Positions 8,090-16,229 of a DNA stretch of 39,923 bases are shown in pieces. The stretch is from positions 1 to 39,923 of the forward strand of contig CAZJBJ010000015.1 of NCBI GenBank assembly GCA_964544295.1. Direction: 5' to 3'. This DNA is from JAENVU01 sp964544295 (GTDB lineage Bacteria; Actinomycetota; Acidimicrobiia; IMCC26256; JAENVU01). The stretch's first letter is position 1. Each line of letters begins with the position of its first letter. Position numbers and translations under genes: made by a program. Below the pieces are notes generated by a model. The model did not search any database. It was not told the DNA's origin and worked only from the letters and a program-made list of their open reading frames with translations.

Positions 8090-9052
8090 CTACGGGATCA
8101 ACACGACCCGGCCGACCGCCTGGCGGCTCTCGATGAACTCGTGCGCCGCCGCGGCTTCGGCGAGCGGGAACGTCCGATCGATCACCACCCGGAGCGAACC
8201 CGCGGCGACCTCGGCCACCAGGTCCGTGACCAGTTGTTGCACCCGATCGGTCCCGATCTCGGCGCCGAAGAACACGCCGGTGAGCGACCGGTTGCCCGGC
8301 GCGAGGTTCGAGATGTCGAGCAGCTGGCGATCCCGACCCGCCGATCCGACCGAGATGGCGCGACCGCGCGGCGCCAGACAGGCGATGCTGCCGTCGAGGA
8401 TGGGACCGCCGACGGAGTCGACCACCAGGTTCACGCCCCACCCGCCGGCAGCGGCGCGCGCCGCGTCGACCCAACCGTCCTCGGTGTAGTTGATCCCGTG
8501 GTCCATGCCGAGCTCGCGGAGCGACTCGAGCCGTTCGGCGCTCGACGCGGTCGCGAGCACGGTCGCACCGGCGCGTTTCGCGAGTTGGATCGCGGCGGTG
8601 CCGACGCCGCCGGCCCCGGCCTGGATCAGGACCGTCTCGCCGGCCTGGAGCTTGCCGAACTCGAAGAGGCAGTCGTGTGCGGTACCGAACGCGACGGGAA
8701 CGCACGCGCAGGCGATGACGTCGGCGCCGTCGGGGATCGGCCAGGTCATGAGCGCGAGCGTCACGAACTTCTCCGCGTGGGAACCGAAGAACGAGTTCGC
8801 CACGACCTTCTGACCGACGTGGCGATCCGTGACGCCCTCACCGACCTCGATGATCGTGCCCGCGCACTGGTACCCGACGATGTGGGGCACCGCGGCCATC
8901 TCGCCACCGAACCGGTTCAGCGTGTCGCCGCCCTCGATGCTGATCGCCTCGACCTCGATGACCACCGCCCCCGGGAAACACTCGGGATCGGGGACCTCCT
9001 CGTACCTGAGGACACTGGCCGGACCGGTTTCGTAGTAGACGGCAGCGCGCAT
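8090..9052 (-). CDS. Quinone-oxidoreductase-like medium-chain dehydrogenase/reductase
   Basis: 320 residues. A GroES-like fold is N-terminal (about 25-120) and the NAD(P)-binding Rossmann domain has AGAGGVG at 145-151 followed by AAIQLAKRAGATVLATASS. No cysteine cluster of a structural zinc and no catalytic zinc ligand set is seen, which fits the zinc-free quinone oxidoreductase branch. The reaction is probably NADPH-dependent reduction of a quinone or enone. The ATG at 9052 is preceded by GAGGGGAAG, a good ribosome site. An in-frame ATG 51 bp upstream (9103) is less likely for that reason. It converges on the FIST gene with only 29 bp between stops. Confidence 0.88.
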   Translation of the reverse strand: MRAAVYYETGPASVLRYEEVPDPECFPGAVVIEVEAISIEGGDTLNRFGGEMAAVPHIVGYQCAGTIIEVGEGVTDRHVGQKVVANSFFGSHAEKFVTLALMTWPIPDGADVIACACVPVAFGTAHDCLFEFGKLQAGETVLIQAGAGGVGTAAIQLAKRAGATVLATASSAERLESLRELGMDHGINYTEDGWVDAARAAAGGWGVNLVVDSVGGPILDGSIACLAPRGRAISVGSAGRDRQLLDISNLAPGNRSLTGVFFGAEIGTDRVQQLVTDLVAEVAAGSLRVVIDRTFPLAEAAAAHEFIESRQAVGRVVLIP

Positions 9053-9120
9053 GACTTCCCCTCGTGGATCGCGATGGCGGGCGCGGGCCTCCCCGTGGAT
9101 CATCGGCGTCGGGCACCCGC

Positions 9121-9133
9121 GCCGTGCACGTTA
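9121..9133 (-). promoter_or_regulatory. Candidate -10 element for the quinone oxidoreductase gene
   Basis: Minus-strand TAACGT (bases 9133 to 9128), about 76 nt before the ATG at 9052. Together with the facing TAGGCT at 9163 it defines a divergent promoter region. No -35 consensus recognised. Confidence 0.3.
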
Positions 9134-9162
9134 GGAGCCACGGCGGCGGCCGGGCGATCCCC

Positions 9163-9175
9163 TAGGCTCGATCGG
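9163..9175 (+). promoter_or_regulatory. Candidate -10 element for the tkt-tal operon
   Basis: TAGGCT at 9163-9168. A start of transcription about 7 nt downstream would leave a leader of about 60 nt, holding the GGAGGAG ribosome site before the ATG at 9236. The rest of the 183-bp intergenic region (9053-9235) shows nothing else I can name. Confidence 0.3.
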
Positions 9176-9235
9176 GCGGACGGTGAATCGGCGGCGGACC
9201 GGTTGCCTGACCCGCGGCGGAGGAGCACCGGCACG

Positions 9236-11209
9236 ATGAGTGACCTGGAACAGCGCGGCATCAATGTCATCCGGGCCCTGGCCCTCGATGCGGTGCAGCA
9301 GGCGAAGTCGGGCCACCAGGGCACCGCGATGGCGCTGGCCCCGCTCGCGCACGTGCTGTTCACCCGCATCATGGACTACGACGCCGTCGAGCCGGAATGG
9401 CCGGACCGGGACCGGTTCGTCCTCTCCGCCGGCCACGCGTCGATCCTGCTGTACTCGATGCTGCACCTCACCGGGTTCGGCTTGGAACTCGACGACCTGC
9501 GCGCCTTCCGGCAGTGGGGTTCGGCCACGCCCGGCCACCCCGAGTACCGCCACACCGCCGGCGTCGAGGTCACGACCGGTCCCCTCGGTCAGGGCATCGC
9601 CAACGCGGTGGGCATGGCGGTCGCCGAGGCCAACCTCCGATCGCGCTTCGGCGCCGAGCTCTCCGACCACCACGTGTTCGCGATCGCGGGTGACGGGTGT
9701 CTGTCGGAGGGTGTGAGTCACGAGGCGTGTTCACTCGCCGGCCACCTCGGCCTCGGTCGGTTGGTCGCGATCTACGACGACAACCACATCACGATCGACG
9801 GACCCACCGAGATTGCGCTCACCGACCGGGCCCCGGAGCGCTTCCGAGCGTACGGCTGGCACGTGGTCGAGCTCGGCGAGGTCGCCAACGATCTCGACGC
9901 CATCGAGCGGGGCATCCGGGAGGCGATGGCCGAAGCCGATCGTCCGAGTCTCGTGGTCCTGCGTTCCCACATCGGGTATCCGTCGCCGAAGTTCACCGAC
10001 TCACCCAAGGCGCACGGCAACCCGTTCGACGCGGCGGAGATCGCCGTGGTCAAGGAGCTGATGGGCCTGCCCGCCGATCAGGACTTCTTCGTGCCCGACG
10101 ACGTGCTCGACTTCTACCGCACCGCGGGCCGACGGGGCGCGCCGAAGGTGGCCGCCTGGAGCGAACGCATCGCCGTGGTGCGGTCGGCCGAACCCGGCCT
10201 GGCCGATGACTACGACGCGTGCCGCACCGGCGCGGGGAAGGTCGGCTGGGAGGCCAAGATCCCGTCGTGGCCGGCAGGGGCCGGACCGGCGACACGTGAG
10301 GCGTGCAAGGAAGTGCTCGACGCGATCGTCGACGTGGTTCCCGGTCTCGTCGGTGGTGGCGCCGATCTCACGGGCAACACGGGCACGGCGATCCCCGACG
10401 GCGGGGTGATCGAGCCCGGCCGTCCGGGTGGTCGCCAGATGTACTTCGGCGTCCGCGAGCACGGGATGGGCGCAGTGATGAACGGCATGTCCGTGAGTGG
10501 CCTGTTGCCGTTCGGCGGCACGTTCTTCGTCTTCTCGGACTACATGCGGGCCGCGGTGCGGGTGGCCGCACTGTCCGGCTACAAGACCGCGTTCGTGTGG
10601 TCGCACGATTCGGTCGGCGTCGGTGAGGACGGACCCACGCACCAACCCGTCGAACAACTCGCGGCGTTGCGCGCGATGCCCGGGCTCGCGGTGATCCGCC
10701 CCGCGGACGCGAACGAGACCGCCGCCGCGTGGCAGGCCCACGTGAACGGCGACGGTCCGACCGCGATGGTGCTCTCACGCCAGAAGTTGCCGGTCCTCGA
10801 GGGCACCGCCGAGCACGCGGTCGCCGGTGTCGCCGCCGGCGGCTACGTGTTGTCGGATTCCGACGGTGACCCGGCCCTCGTCCTGGTCGGCACCGGCTCG
10901 GAGGTGTGGTTGTGCGTCGACGCCGCCGCGACCCTGCGGGCCGACGGCATCGCCACCCGCGTCGTGTCCCTGCCGTGCTGGGAGCACTTCGAGGCACAGT
11001 CGCTCGAAGCGCGCGCCGCGGTCCTGCCGCCGGGAACACCCACTCTCGCGGTGGAGGCCGGCGTCGCGTTCGGGTGGGACCGCTACGCCGACGACGTCAT
11101 CGCCATGAGCGGCTACGGCGCCTCGGCCCCGGGCGACGTGGCGTTGCGCGAGTTCGGGTTCACGGTCGAGAACGTCGTCACCCGGGCGCGCGCACTCCTC
11201 GGCGAGTGA
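9236..11209 (+). CDS. tkt: Transketolase
   Basis: 657 residues, normal length. It is the thiamine-diphosphate enzyme of the non-oxidative pentose phosphate pathway that moves two-carbon units between ketoses and aldoses. The N-terminal PP domain has catalytic or substrate histidines in SGHQG (H27), SAGHAS (H67) and PGHPE (H101), and the cofactor motif GDG at 152-154 running on to DDNHITIDG. The Pyr domain contains the conserved catalytic glutamate in GVREHGMGA. The C-terminal domain ends with the usual GYGASAPG. The ATG at 9236 follows GGAGGAG by about 10 nt. It is followed by tal with a 49-bp gap, the usual actinobacterial order. Confidence 0.97.
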   Translation: MSDLEQRGINVIRALALDAVQQAKSGHQGTAMALAPLAHVLFTRIMDYDAVEPEWPDRDRFVLSAGHASILLYSMLHLTGFGLELDDLRAFRQWGSATPGHPEYRHTAGVEVTTGPLGQGIANAVGMAVAEANLRSRFGAELSDHHVFAIAGDGCLSEGVSHEACSLAGHLGLGRLVAIYDDNHITIDGPTEIALTDRAPERFRAYGWHVVELGEVANDLDAIERGIREAMAEADRPSLVVLRSHIGYPSPKFTDSPKAHGNPFDAAEIAVVKELMGLPADQDFFVPDDVLDFYRTAGRRGAPKVAAWSERIAVVRSAEPGLADDYDACRTGAGKVGWEAKIPSWPAGAGPATREACKEVLDAIVDVVPGLVGGGADLTGNTGTAIPDGGVIEPGRPGGRQMYFGVREHGMGAVMNGMSVSGLLPFGGTFFVFSDYMRAAVRVAALSGYKTAFVWSHDSVGVGEDGPTHQPVEQLAALRAMPGLAVIRPADANETAAAWQAHVNGDGPTAMVLSRQKLPVLEGTAEHAVAGVAAGGYVLSDSDGDPALVLVGTGSEVWLCVDAAATLRADGIATRVVSLPCWEHFEAQSLEARAAVLPPGTPTLAVEAGVAFGWDRYADDVIAMSGYGASAPGDVALREFGFTVENVVTRARALLGE

Positions 11210-11258
11210 CCCGTCGGTCACCGCTGTCCCCGTCGACTCCCCGTTCCAGGAGGAACTC

Positions 11259-12350
11259 ATGACCAGCCAGGTCGCCCGACTCAACGACTTCGGGCAGAGC
11301 CCGTGGTACGACAACATCACCCGCACGCTCGTGACCGGTGGCGGCCTCGCTGATCTCGTGCGCGACGACGGGATCCGCGGGGTCACGTCGAACCCGACCA
11401 TCTTCGAGAAGGCGATCGCCGGGGGCGAGGGCTACGACGACGCGATCGCCGCGGCGAAGGCGGCTGACGATTCGATCGAGGCCACGTTCTGGGATCTCGC
11501 GGTCGCCGACGTCGGCGGTGCCGCCGACGTGTTGCGGCCGGTCCACGACGGCGTCGGCGGGCGGGACGGCTTCGTGTCGATCGAGGTGTCGCCGTTGCTC
11601 GCGCACGACACTGACGCCACGGTCGCCCAGGCCGCCGAACTGTTCGCCCGGCTCGACCGGCCGAACATCATGATCAAGATCCCGGCGACCCCCGAGGGCA
11701 TCCCGGCGATCGAACGCACCATCGCAGCCGGCATCAACGTCAACGTCACGCTCATCTTCAGTCTCGACCGGTACGCGGACGTGATGGAGGCCTACCTCCG
11801 CGGACTCGAGGGACTCGACGCGAACGGCGGCGACGTGAGCTCGGTGCACTCGGTGGCGTCCTTCTTCGTGAGTCGGGTCGACACCGAGACCGACAAGCGA
11901 CTGCCGGACGACTCCCCACTCCGGGGTCAGGCGGCGGTCGCGAACGCGAAGCTCGCGTACGAGGCGTTCCGGTCGACGTTCGCGGGCGCCCGGTGGGACG
12001 CGCTCGCCAGTGGTGGTGCGCATCTCCAACGCCCGTTGTGGGCGTCCACGTCCACGAAGAACCCGGCGTACTCCCCCACGCTGTACGTCGACACGCTCAT
12101 CGGGCCGGACACGGTGAACACGCTGGCGCCGGCGTCGATCGACGCGTTGCACGCGCCGGGCGTCGAGTTGGCGCCCGACACGGTCACCGACGGCGTGGAC
12201 GCCGCGCACCGGACGATGGCGGATCTTGCGACTGCGGGGGTCGACTTCGCCGACGTCACCGACACGATCGAACGGGAAGGCGTCGCGAGTTTCGCGAAGT
12301 CCTACACCGAGCTCCTCGCCACCCTGGAGTCACGCGCCGCCGCCTTGTAG
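11259..12350 (+). CDS. tal: Transaldolase
   Basis: 363 residues, the longer actinobacterial type. It transfers dihydroxyacetone units from sedoheptulose-7-phosphate to glyceraldehyde-3-phosphate. GVTSNPTIFEKAI (41-53) is the family signature and K140 in NIMIKIPAT is the Schiff-base lysine. A strong AGGAGGA ribosome site lies 5-6 nt before the ATG. It is in an operon with tkt. In many actinobacteria zwf, opcA and pgl follow; here the next gene is an opposite-strand glycosylase and only pgl remains nearby. Confidence 0.96.
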   Translation: MTSQVARLNDFGQSPWYDNITRTLVTGGGLADLVRDDGIRGVTSNPTIFEKAIAGGEGYDDAIAAAKAADDSIEATFWDLAVADVGGAADVLRPVHDGVGGRDGFVSIEVSPLLAHDTDATVAQAAELFARLDRPNIMIKIPATPEGIPAIERTIAAGINVNVTLIFSLDRYADVMEAYLRGLEGLDANGGDVSSVHSVASFFVSRVDTETDKRLPDDSPLRGQAAVANAKLAYEAFRSTFAGARWDALASGGAHLQRPLWASTSTKNPAYSPTLYVDTLIGPDTVNTLAPASIDALHAPGVELAPDTVTDGVDAAHRTMADLATAGVDFADVTDTIEREGVASFAKSYTELLATLESRAAAL

Positions 12351-12377
12351 CCGGCATCTTGTCGGCGGGGTCTCGGC

Positions 12378-13097
12378 CTACTGGTCGCGGTCGGCGAACT
12401 CGCGGACGCGGGTGAAGTCGGCGACGAGATCGGCGGCGGTGGCGTGTGCGTTCACGCCGCTCGGGTTGTTCATCAGGTACACCGCGCTCTCGCCGATGCC
12501 GTCCGCCTGCCACCCGAGGGCGGCGTGCCGATCGAACACCTTGCGGTAGCCGGTGACGCCGGCGAAGCAGACGACCTTCGGCGCGAACCACTCGACGAGC
12601 GCGCGCAGCCGGTCCGCCCCGTCGCGGTATTCGTCGGCCGTGAGTTCGTCGGCGCGGGGCGACGCCCGTTTCACCAGGTCGGTGAACCCGATCCCGGCCC
12701 CGGTGAACGCAGCCCACGGGTCGCGGTCGGCCGGGACGAGGCCGGCCTCGAGGGCCGCGGGCCAGAACCGGTTGCCCGGTCGGGCGAAGGCGGTCCCCCG
12801 GTCGGCCGAGTACACGCTCGGATTCAACCCGACGATCACGGCCCGCAACCGCGGTCCGACGAGGTCGGGGAGGGTGCGATCCCGCCGCAACGTCCACTGG
12901 GCGCGGCCGAGGCCGGTGATCTGGTCGACGACGGTGGTGCCCGCGCCGAGGGCGACGGTCTCGAACTCGACCGGGCCGTGCCACTGCCCCCGCACCACGA
13001 TCTCCTCCCCGACCGCGTGGTCGCGATGCCACTGCGCGAGGGAGGCCGGCACGGCCTCGGGCGTGAGGCGTGCGAGGTCCAGGACGGTGTGGTCCAT
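12378..13097 (-). CDS. mug: G/U(T) mismatch-specific DNA glycosylase (Mug/TDG family) with N-terminal extension
   Basis: 239 residues. The uracil-DNA-glycosylase fold shows the Mug motifs GLNPS at 90-94 (N92 is the position of the catalytic Asn of Mug), FARPGNRFW, and MNNPSGVNAH near the C-terminus, the loop that plugs the flipped-out base site. It should excise uracil or related bases opposite guanine. E. coli Mug has its GINPG motif near residue 16, so about 70 extra N-terminal residues precede the catalytic domain here; they show no recognised domain. The ATG at 13097 lies 18 bp from the divergent pgl ATG with no ribosome site. The upstream frame is open to 13571 but is antisense to pgl and was not used. 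Confidence 0.85.
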   Translation of the reverse strand: MDHTVLDLARLTPEAVPASLAQWHRDHAVGEEIVVRGQWHGPVEFETVALGAGTTVVDQITGLGRAQWTLRRDRTLPDLVGPRLRAVIVGLNPSVYSADRGTAFARPGNRFWPAALEAGLVPADRDPWAAFTGAGIGFTDLVKRASPRADELTADEYRDGADRLRALVEWFAPKVVCFAGVTGYRKVFDRHAALGWQADGIGESAVYLMNNPSGVNAHATAADLVADFTRVREFADRDQ

Positions 13098-13115
13098 GTC
13101 CGTAGTATCGCCCGA
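13098..13115. promoter_or_regulatory. Bidirectional leaderless promoter between mug and pgl
   Basis: Only 18 bp separate two divergent ATGs. On the plus strand TAGTAT (13103-13108) is followed by 7 nt and the pgl ATG. On the minus strand GATACT (13109 to 13104) is followed by 6 nt and the mug ATG. The hexamers overlap by five bases. There is no room for a ribosome site on either side, so both mRNAs are predicted leaderless. Confidence 0.6.
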
Positions 13116-13769
13116 ATGGACGTGCAGCGCGTCGAGAACGTCGCCGAGGCCTTCGCCGAGCACGTGGTCGACGCCGCCCCGCGCTCGATCGCCCTCTCCG
13201 GCGGCTCGACGGCGCGTGCCGCTTACGCGGCAATCGCGTCGCGCGCCCACGATTGGTCGGCGACGACGTTCTGGTTCGGCGACGACCGGTGTGTGCCCGT
13301 CACCGATCCCGATTCCAACGAAGGGATGGCGCGCGCGGTCTGGCTCGACCACGTCGCCCACGGGCCCGTCCGGTCGTTGGTGGTCGATCCCACCGATCCC
13401 GCCGCCGACGCCGACGCCTACGAGGCGCAGCTGCGCGCCGCGCCGCCAATCGACGTCGTCCATCTCGGCCTCGGCCCGGACGGTCACACCGCGTCGTTGT
13501 TCCCCGGGGCGGCGACGTTGACGATCGCCGACCGTTGGGTGGCCCCGGCCGGCGACCACCGCCACCCGCATCCGCGCCTGACGCTCACCTTCGCCGGCTT
13601 GGTCGAGGCCCGATCGATCGTGGTGACCGTCGCCGGGGCCGAGAAGCGCGCCGCGCTCGCGGGGGTCACTGCGGCCGACGCCGCGCTCCCCGCGACCCGC
13701 CTGGTCACCAACCCGGTCCTGGCGGCGCGCACGACCTGGCTCGTCGACGATGCTGCCCTCGGCGACTGA
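13116..13769 (+). CDS. pgl: 6-phosphogluconolactonase
   Basis: 217 residues, slightly shorter than most bacterial Pgl (about 240-260). It hydrolyses 6-phosphoglucono-delta-lactone in the oxidative pentose phosphate pathway. Motifs: the phosphate-binding loop LSGGSTARAAY, FWFGDDRCVPVTDPDSNEG, and the catalytic-site GLGPDGHTASLFPG. The C-terminal TWLVDDAA is the usual closing strand. It lies beside tkt-tal as expected, but zwf and opcA, its usual partners, are not in the window. The -10 hexamer 7 nt before the ATG predicts a leaderless mRNA. Confidence 0.92.
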   Translation: MDVQRVENVAEAFAEHVVDAAPRSIALSGGSTARAAYAAIASRAHDWSATTFWFGDDRCVPVTDPDSNEGMARAVWLDHVAHGPVRSLVVDPTDPAADADAYEAQLRAAPPIDVVHLGLGPDGHTASLFPGAATLTIADRWVAPAGDHRHPHPRLTLTFAGLVEARSIVVTVAGAEKRAALAGVTAADAALPATRLVTNPVLAARTTWLVDDAALGD

Positions 13770-13834
13770 ATATTCCCGCGGGTCCGAGGGTCACAGTCGC
13801 CGGGATTCGGTCGGTCGGTCCCGATCCCGACGCC

Positions 13835-13847
13835 TAGAGTGCGCCCG
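13835..13847 (+). promoter_or_regulatory. Leaderless promoter -10 for the F420 precursor synthase gene
   Basis: TAGAGT at 13835-13840, then 7 nt, then the GTG at 13848. No Shine-Dalgarno sequence. The alternative GTG at 13839 overlaps the hexamer itself, which argues for 13848. Confidence 0.55.
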
Positions 13848-16229
13848 GTGAGCCCCGACCCTCGCGAGCTCCTGCATGCGTCCACCGCCGACCTCCTCCG
13901 GGAGGCATCGGCGCGGCGCGATGCCGGTCACGGCACCCGGATGACCTACTCGCCGAAGGTGTTCATCCCGCTCACCATGCTGTGCCGTGATCGCTGCGGC
14001 TACTGCACCTTCGCCAAGCCGCCGGCCCGACTCGATCACCCCTACCTGGACCTCGACGCGGTGCTCGACATCGCCCGCGCCGGTGCGGCCGCCGGCTGTC
14101 ACGAGGCGCTGTTCACCCTGGGGGAAGCGCCCGAGGAGCGGTACCCGGCGGCGGCGGACTGGCTGGCTGCCCACGGCTACGGCTCCACGGTCGACTACCT
14201 CGTCGCGGCGGCGGGCGCCGTGCTCGGCGAGACCGGTCTGCTCCCCCACGCGAACGCCGGTGCCCTGCACGAGGTCGAGTTGGCCCGGCTCCGGGCCGTC
14301 AGCCCGTCGCAGGGGATGATGCTCGAATCGTTGGCGGACCGGCTCCACGAGCCGGGCGGACCGCACCACCGGGCGCCGGACAAGACCGCGGCCCGCCGGC
14401 TCGCCACCCTCGAAGCGGCGGGGATCGTCCGGGTCCCGTTCACGACCGGCATCCTCGTCGGGTTCGGCGAGACCGAGGCCGAACGGATCGACGCGCTGGT
14501 GGCGATCCGGGATGCGCACCGGCGCCACGGCCACGTCCAGGAGGTGATCGTCCAGAACTTCCTGCCGAAACCCGGCACCGCGATGCACCAGGCGGAACCG
14601 TGCGACCCGGAGGTGTTCCTCCGGGCGATCGCGATCGCGCGGCTCGTGCTCGGCGAGGCGATGCACATCCAGGCGCCGCCCAACCTCAGCGATCCGGGGG
14701 CGCTCGCCGATCTGGTCGGCGCCGGGATCGACGACTGGGGTGGCGTCTCGCCGGTGACGCCGGATCACGTCAACCCCGAACGTCCGTGGCCCGCGCTCGA
14801 CGCGTTGCGCGCCGCGACCGAGGCGGCCGGCAAGACGTTGGCGCCGCGGTTGACCGTGTACCCGGAGTACGTGCGCGACGAGACCGAGTGGTTGCACCCG
14901 GAGGTACGCACCGCGGTGCGCCACGCCTCGGACCTCGAGGGGCTGGCCCGCGACGACCGTTGGTCCAGCGGCGGGGACACGAAGCCTCCGGTCATCCGCA
15001 TCATCGGTGGTGCCCCGACCCCCGTGTCGCGTGGTGCCGTCGCCGAGGTCCTCGACGGTGTGCTCGCCGGCCAGGAGCCGGGCGAGGCCGAACTCGTCAC
15101 GTTGCTCGAAGCGCGCGGCCCCGACGTGCAGGCGGTGGCCGACGTCGCCGACCAACTGCGGCGCGACATCGTGGGTGACGTCGTGACCTTCGTGCGGAAC
15201 CGCAACATCAACTACACGAACATCTGCACGTTCAAGTGCAAGTTCTGTGCGTTCTCGAAGGGGCCGTTGTCGCTCAACCTGCGCGGCGATCCGTACCTGC
15301 TCGAGATCGACGAGATGCAGCGGCGGGTGGTCGAGGCCGTCGAGTGCGGAGCCACCGAGGTGTGTCTCCAGGGCGGCATCCACCCGGACTTCGACGGCAA
15401 CTACTACCTCGACGTCATCCGGCTCGTGAAGGAAGCCGCGCCGAGCCTGCACGTCCACGGCTTCACCGCGCTCGAGGTCACCGAGGGGGCGAAGCGACTC
15501 GGCATGGACCTCGCCGAGTACCTGACCCTCGCCAAGGAGGCGGGGCTCGCCACCCTGCCGGGCACCGCCGCCGAGATCCTCGACGACGAGGTCAGGGCGA
15601 TCATCTGCCCCGACAAGATCAACACCGAAGAATGGTTGCACGCGCACCGCACCGCGCACTCGGTGGGGCTGCGCTCGAACGTGACGATCATGTTCGGCTC
15701 GGTCGAACGGCCGGAGCACGTCGCGCGCCATCTCCTGCGTACCCGAGCGCTCCAGCTCGAGACCGGTGGGTTCACCGAGTTCGTGCCGCTCCCGTTCGTG
15801 CACATGGCGACGCCGATCTACCTCACCGGTCGGGCCCGCCGGGGGCCCACCTTCCGGGAGGTGATCCTGATGCACGCGGTCGGGCGCATCGCCTACGCCG
15901 GCGCCATCGACAACATCCAGATCTCCTGGGTCAAGACCGGGATCAGCGGCGCGCAGCAGGCGCTCACGGCCGGGTGCAACGACCTGGGCGGCACGTTGAT
16001 GGACGAGAACATCTCCCGCGCCGCCGGCGCGAATCACGGTCAGGAGGCCGACGACGACATGTTCCACGCGATGGTGGACCCGCTGGGCCGGCCCCTGGAG
16101 CAACGCACCACGCTCTACGGCCGCATCTCGACCGTCGGCAAGCGGCTGCGGCCGCCACCCGAGACCCTCGACCCGGCCGCGTCCGGCACCCCGGTGGAAC
16201 TCCGACCGAGTCCGGCGGTGGTCGTGTGA
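13848..16229 (+). CDS. fbiC: 7,8-didemethyl-8-hydroxy-5-deazariboflavin (FO) synthase, fused CofG-CofH
   Basis: 793 residues joining two radical-SAM enzymes that make FO, the chromophore of coenzyme F420, from tyrosine and a flavin precursor. The CofG half has the iron-sulfur motif CRDRCGYC with C46, C50 and C53. The CofH half begins near residue 450 with CTFKCKFC, C460, C464 and C467. Archaea have two separate genes; the fusion is the actinobacterial form. GTG at 13848 is chosen because of the -10 hexamer 7 nt upstream. The stop overlaps the next ATG by one base (TGATG at 16227-16231). Later F420 genes (fbiA, fbiB, cofC) are not in the window. Confidence 0.95.
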   Translation: MSPDPRELLHASTADLLREASARRDAGHGTRMTYSPKVFIPLTMLCRDRCGYCTFAKPPARLDHPYLDLDAVLDIARAGAAAGCHEALFTLGEAPEERYPAAADWLAAHGYGSTVDYLVAAAGAVLGETGLLPHANAGALHEVELARLRAVSPSQGMMLESLADRLHEPGGPHHRAPDKTAARRLATLEAAGIVRVPFTTGILVGFGETEAERIDALVAIRDAHRRHGHVQEVIVQNFLPKPGTAMHQAEPCDPEVFLRAIAIARLVLGEAMHIQAPPNLSDPGALADLVGAGIDDWGGVSPVTPDHVNPERPWPALDALRAATEAAGKTLAPRLTVYPEYVRDETEWLHPEVRTAVRHASDLEGLARDDRWSSGGDTKPPVIRIIGGAPTPVSRGAVAEVLDGVLAGQEPGEAELVTLLEARGPDVQAVADVADQLRRDIVGDVVTFVRNRNINYTNICTFKCKFCAFSKGPLSLNLRGDPYLLEIDEMQRRVVEAVECGATEVCLQGGIHPDFDGNYYLDVIRLVKEAAPSLHVHGFTALEVTEGAKRLGMDLAEYLTLAKEAGLATLPGTAAEILDDEVRAIICPDKINTEEWLHAHRTAHSVGLRSNVTIMFGSVERPEHVARHLLRTRALQLETGGFTEFVPLPFVHMATPIYLTGRARRGPTFREVILMHAVGRIAYAGAIDNIQISWVKTGISGAQQALTAGCNDLGGTLMDENISRAAGANHGQEADDDMFHAMVDPLGRPLEQRTTLYGRISTVGKRLRPPPETLDPAASGTPVELRPSPAVVV

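Noticed and set aside
8141..9235. Upstream in-frame extension of transketolase.
   Set aside because: It runs antisense through the quinone oxidoreductase gene, and a ribosome site marks the ATG at 9236.
9053..9235. 183-bp divergent intergenic region examined for a riboswitch or small RNA.
   Set aside because: Only two -10-like hexamers and a ribosome site were seen; no conserved riboswitch core or strong hairpin.
13791..16103. Minus-strand open frame of about 770 codons opposite fbiC.
   Set aside because: Arg/Val/His-rich shadow; the plus strand encodes both radical-SAM cysteine motifs.
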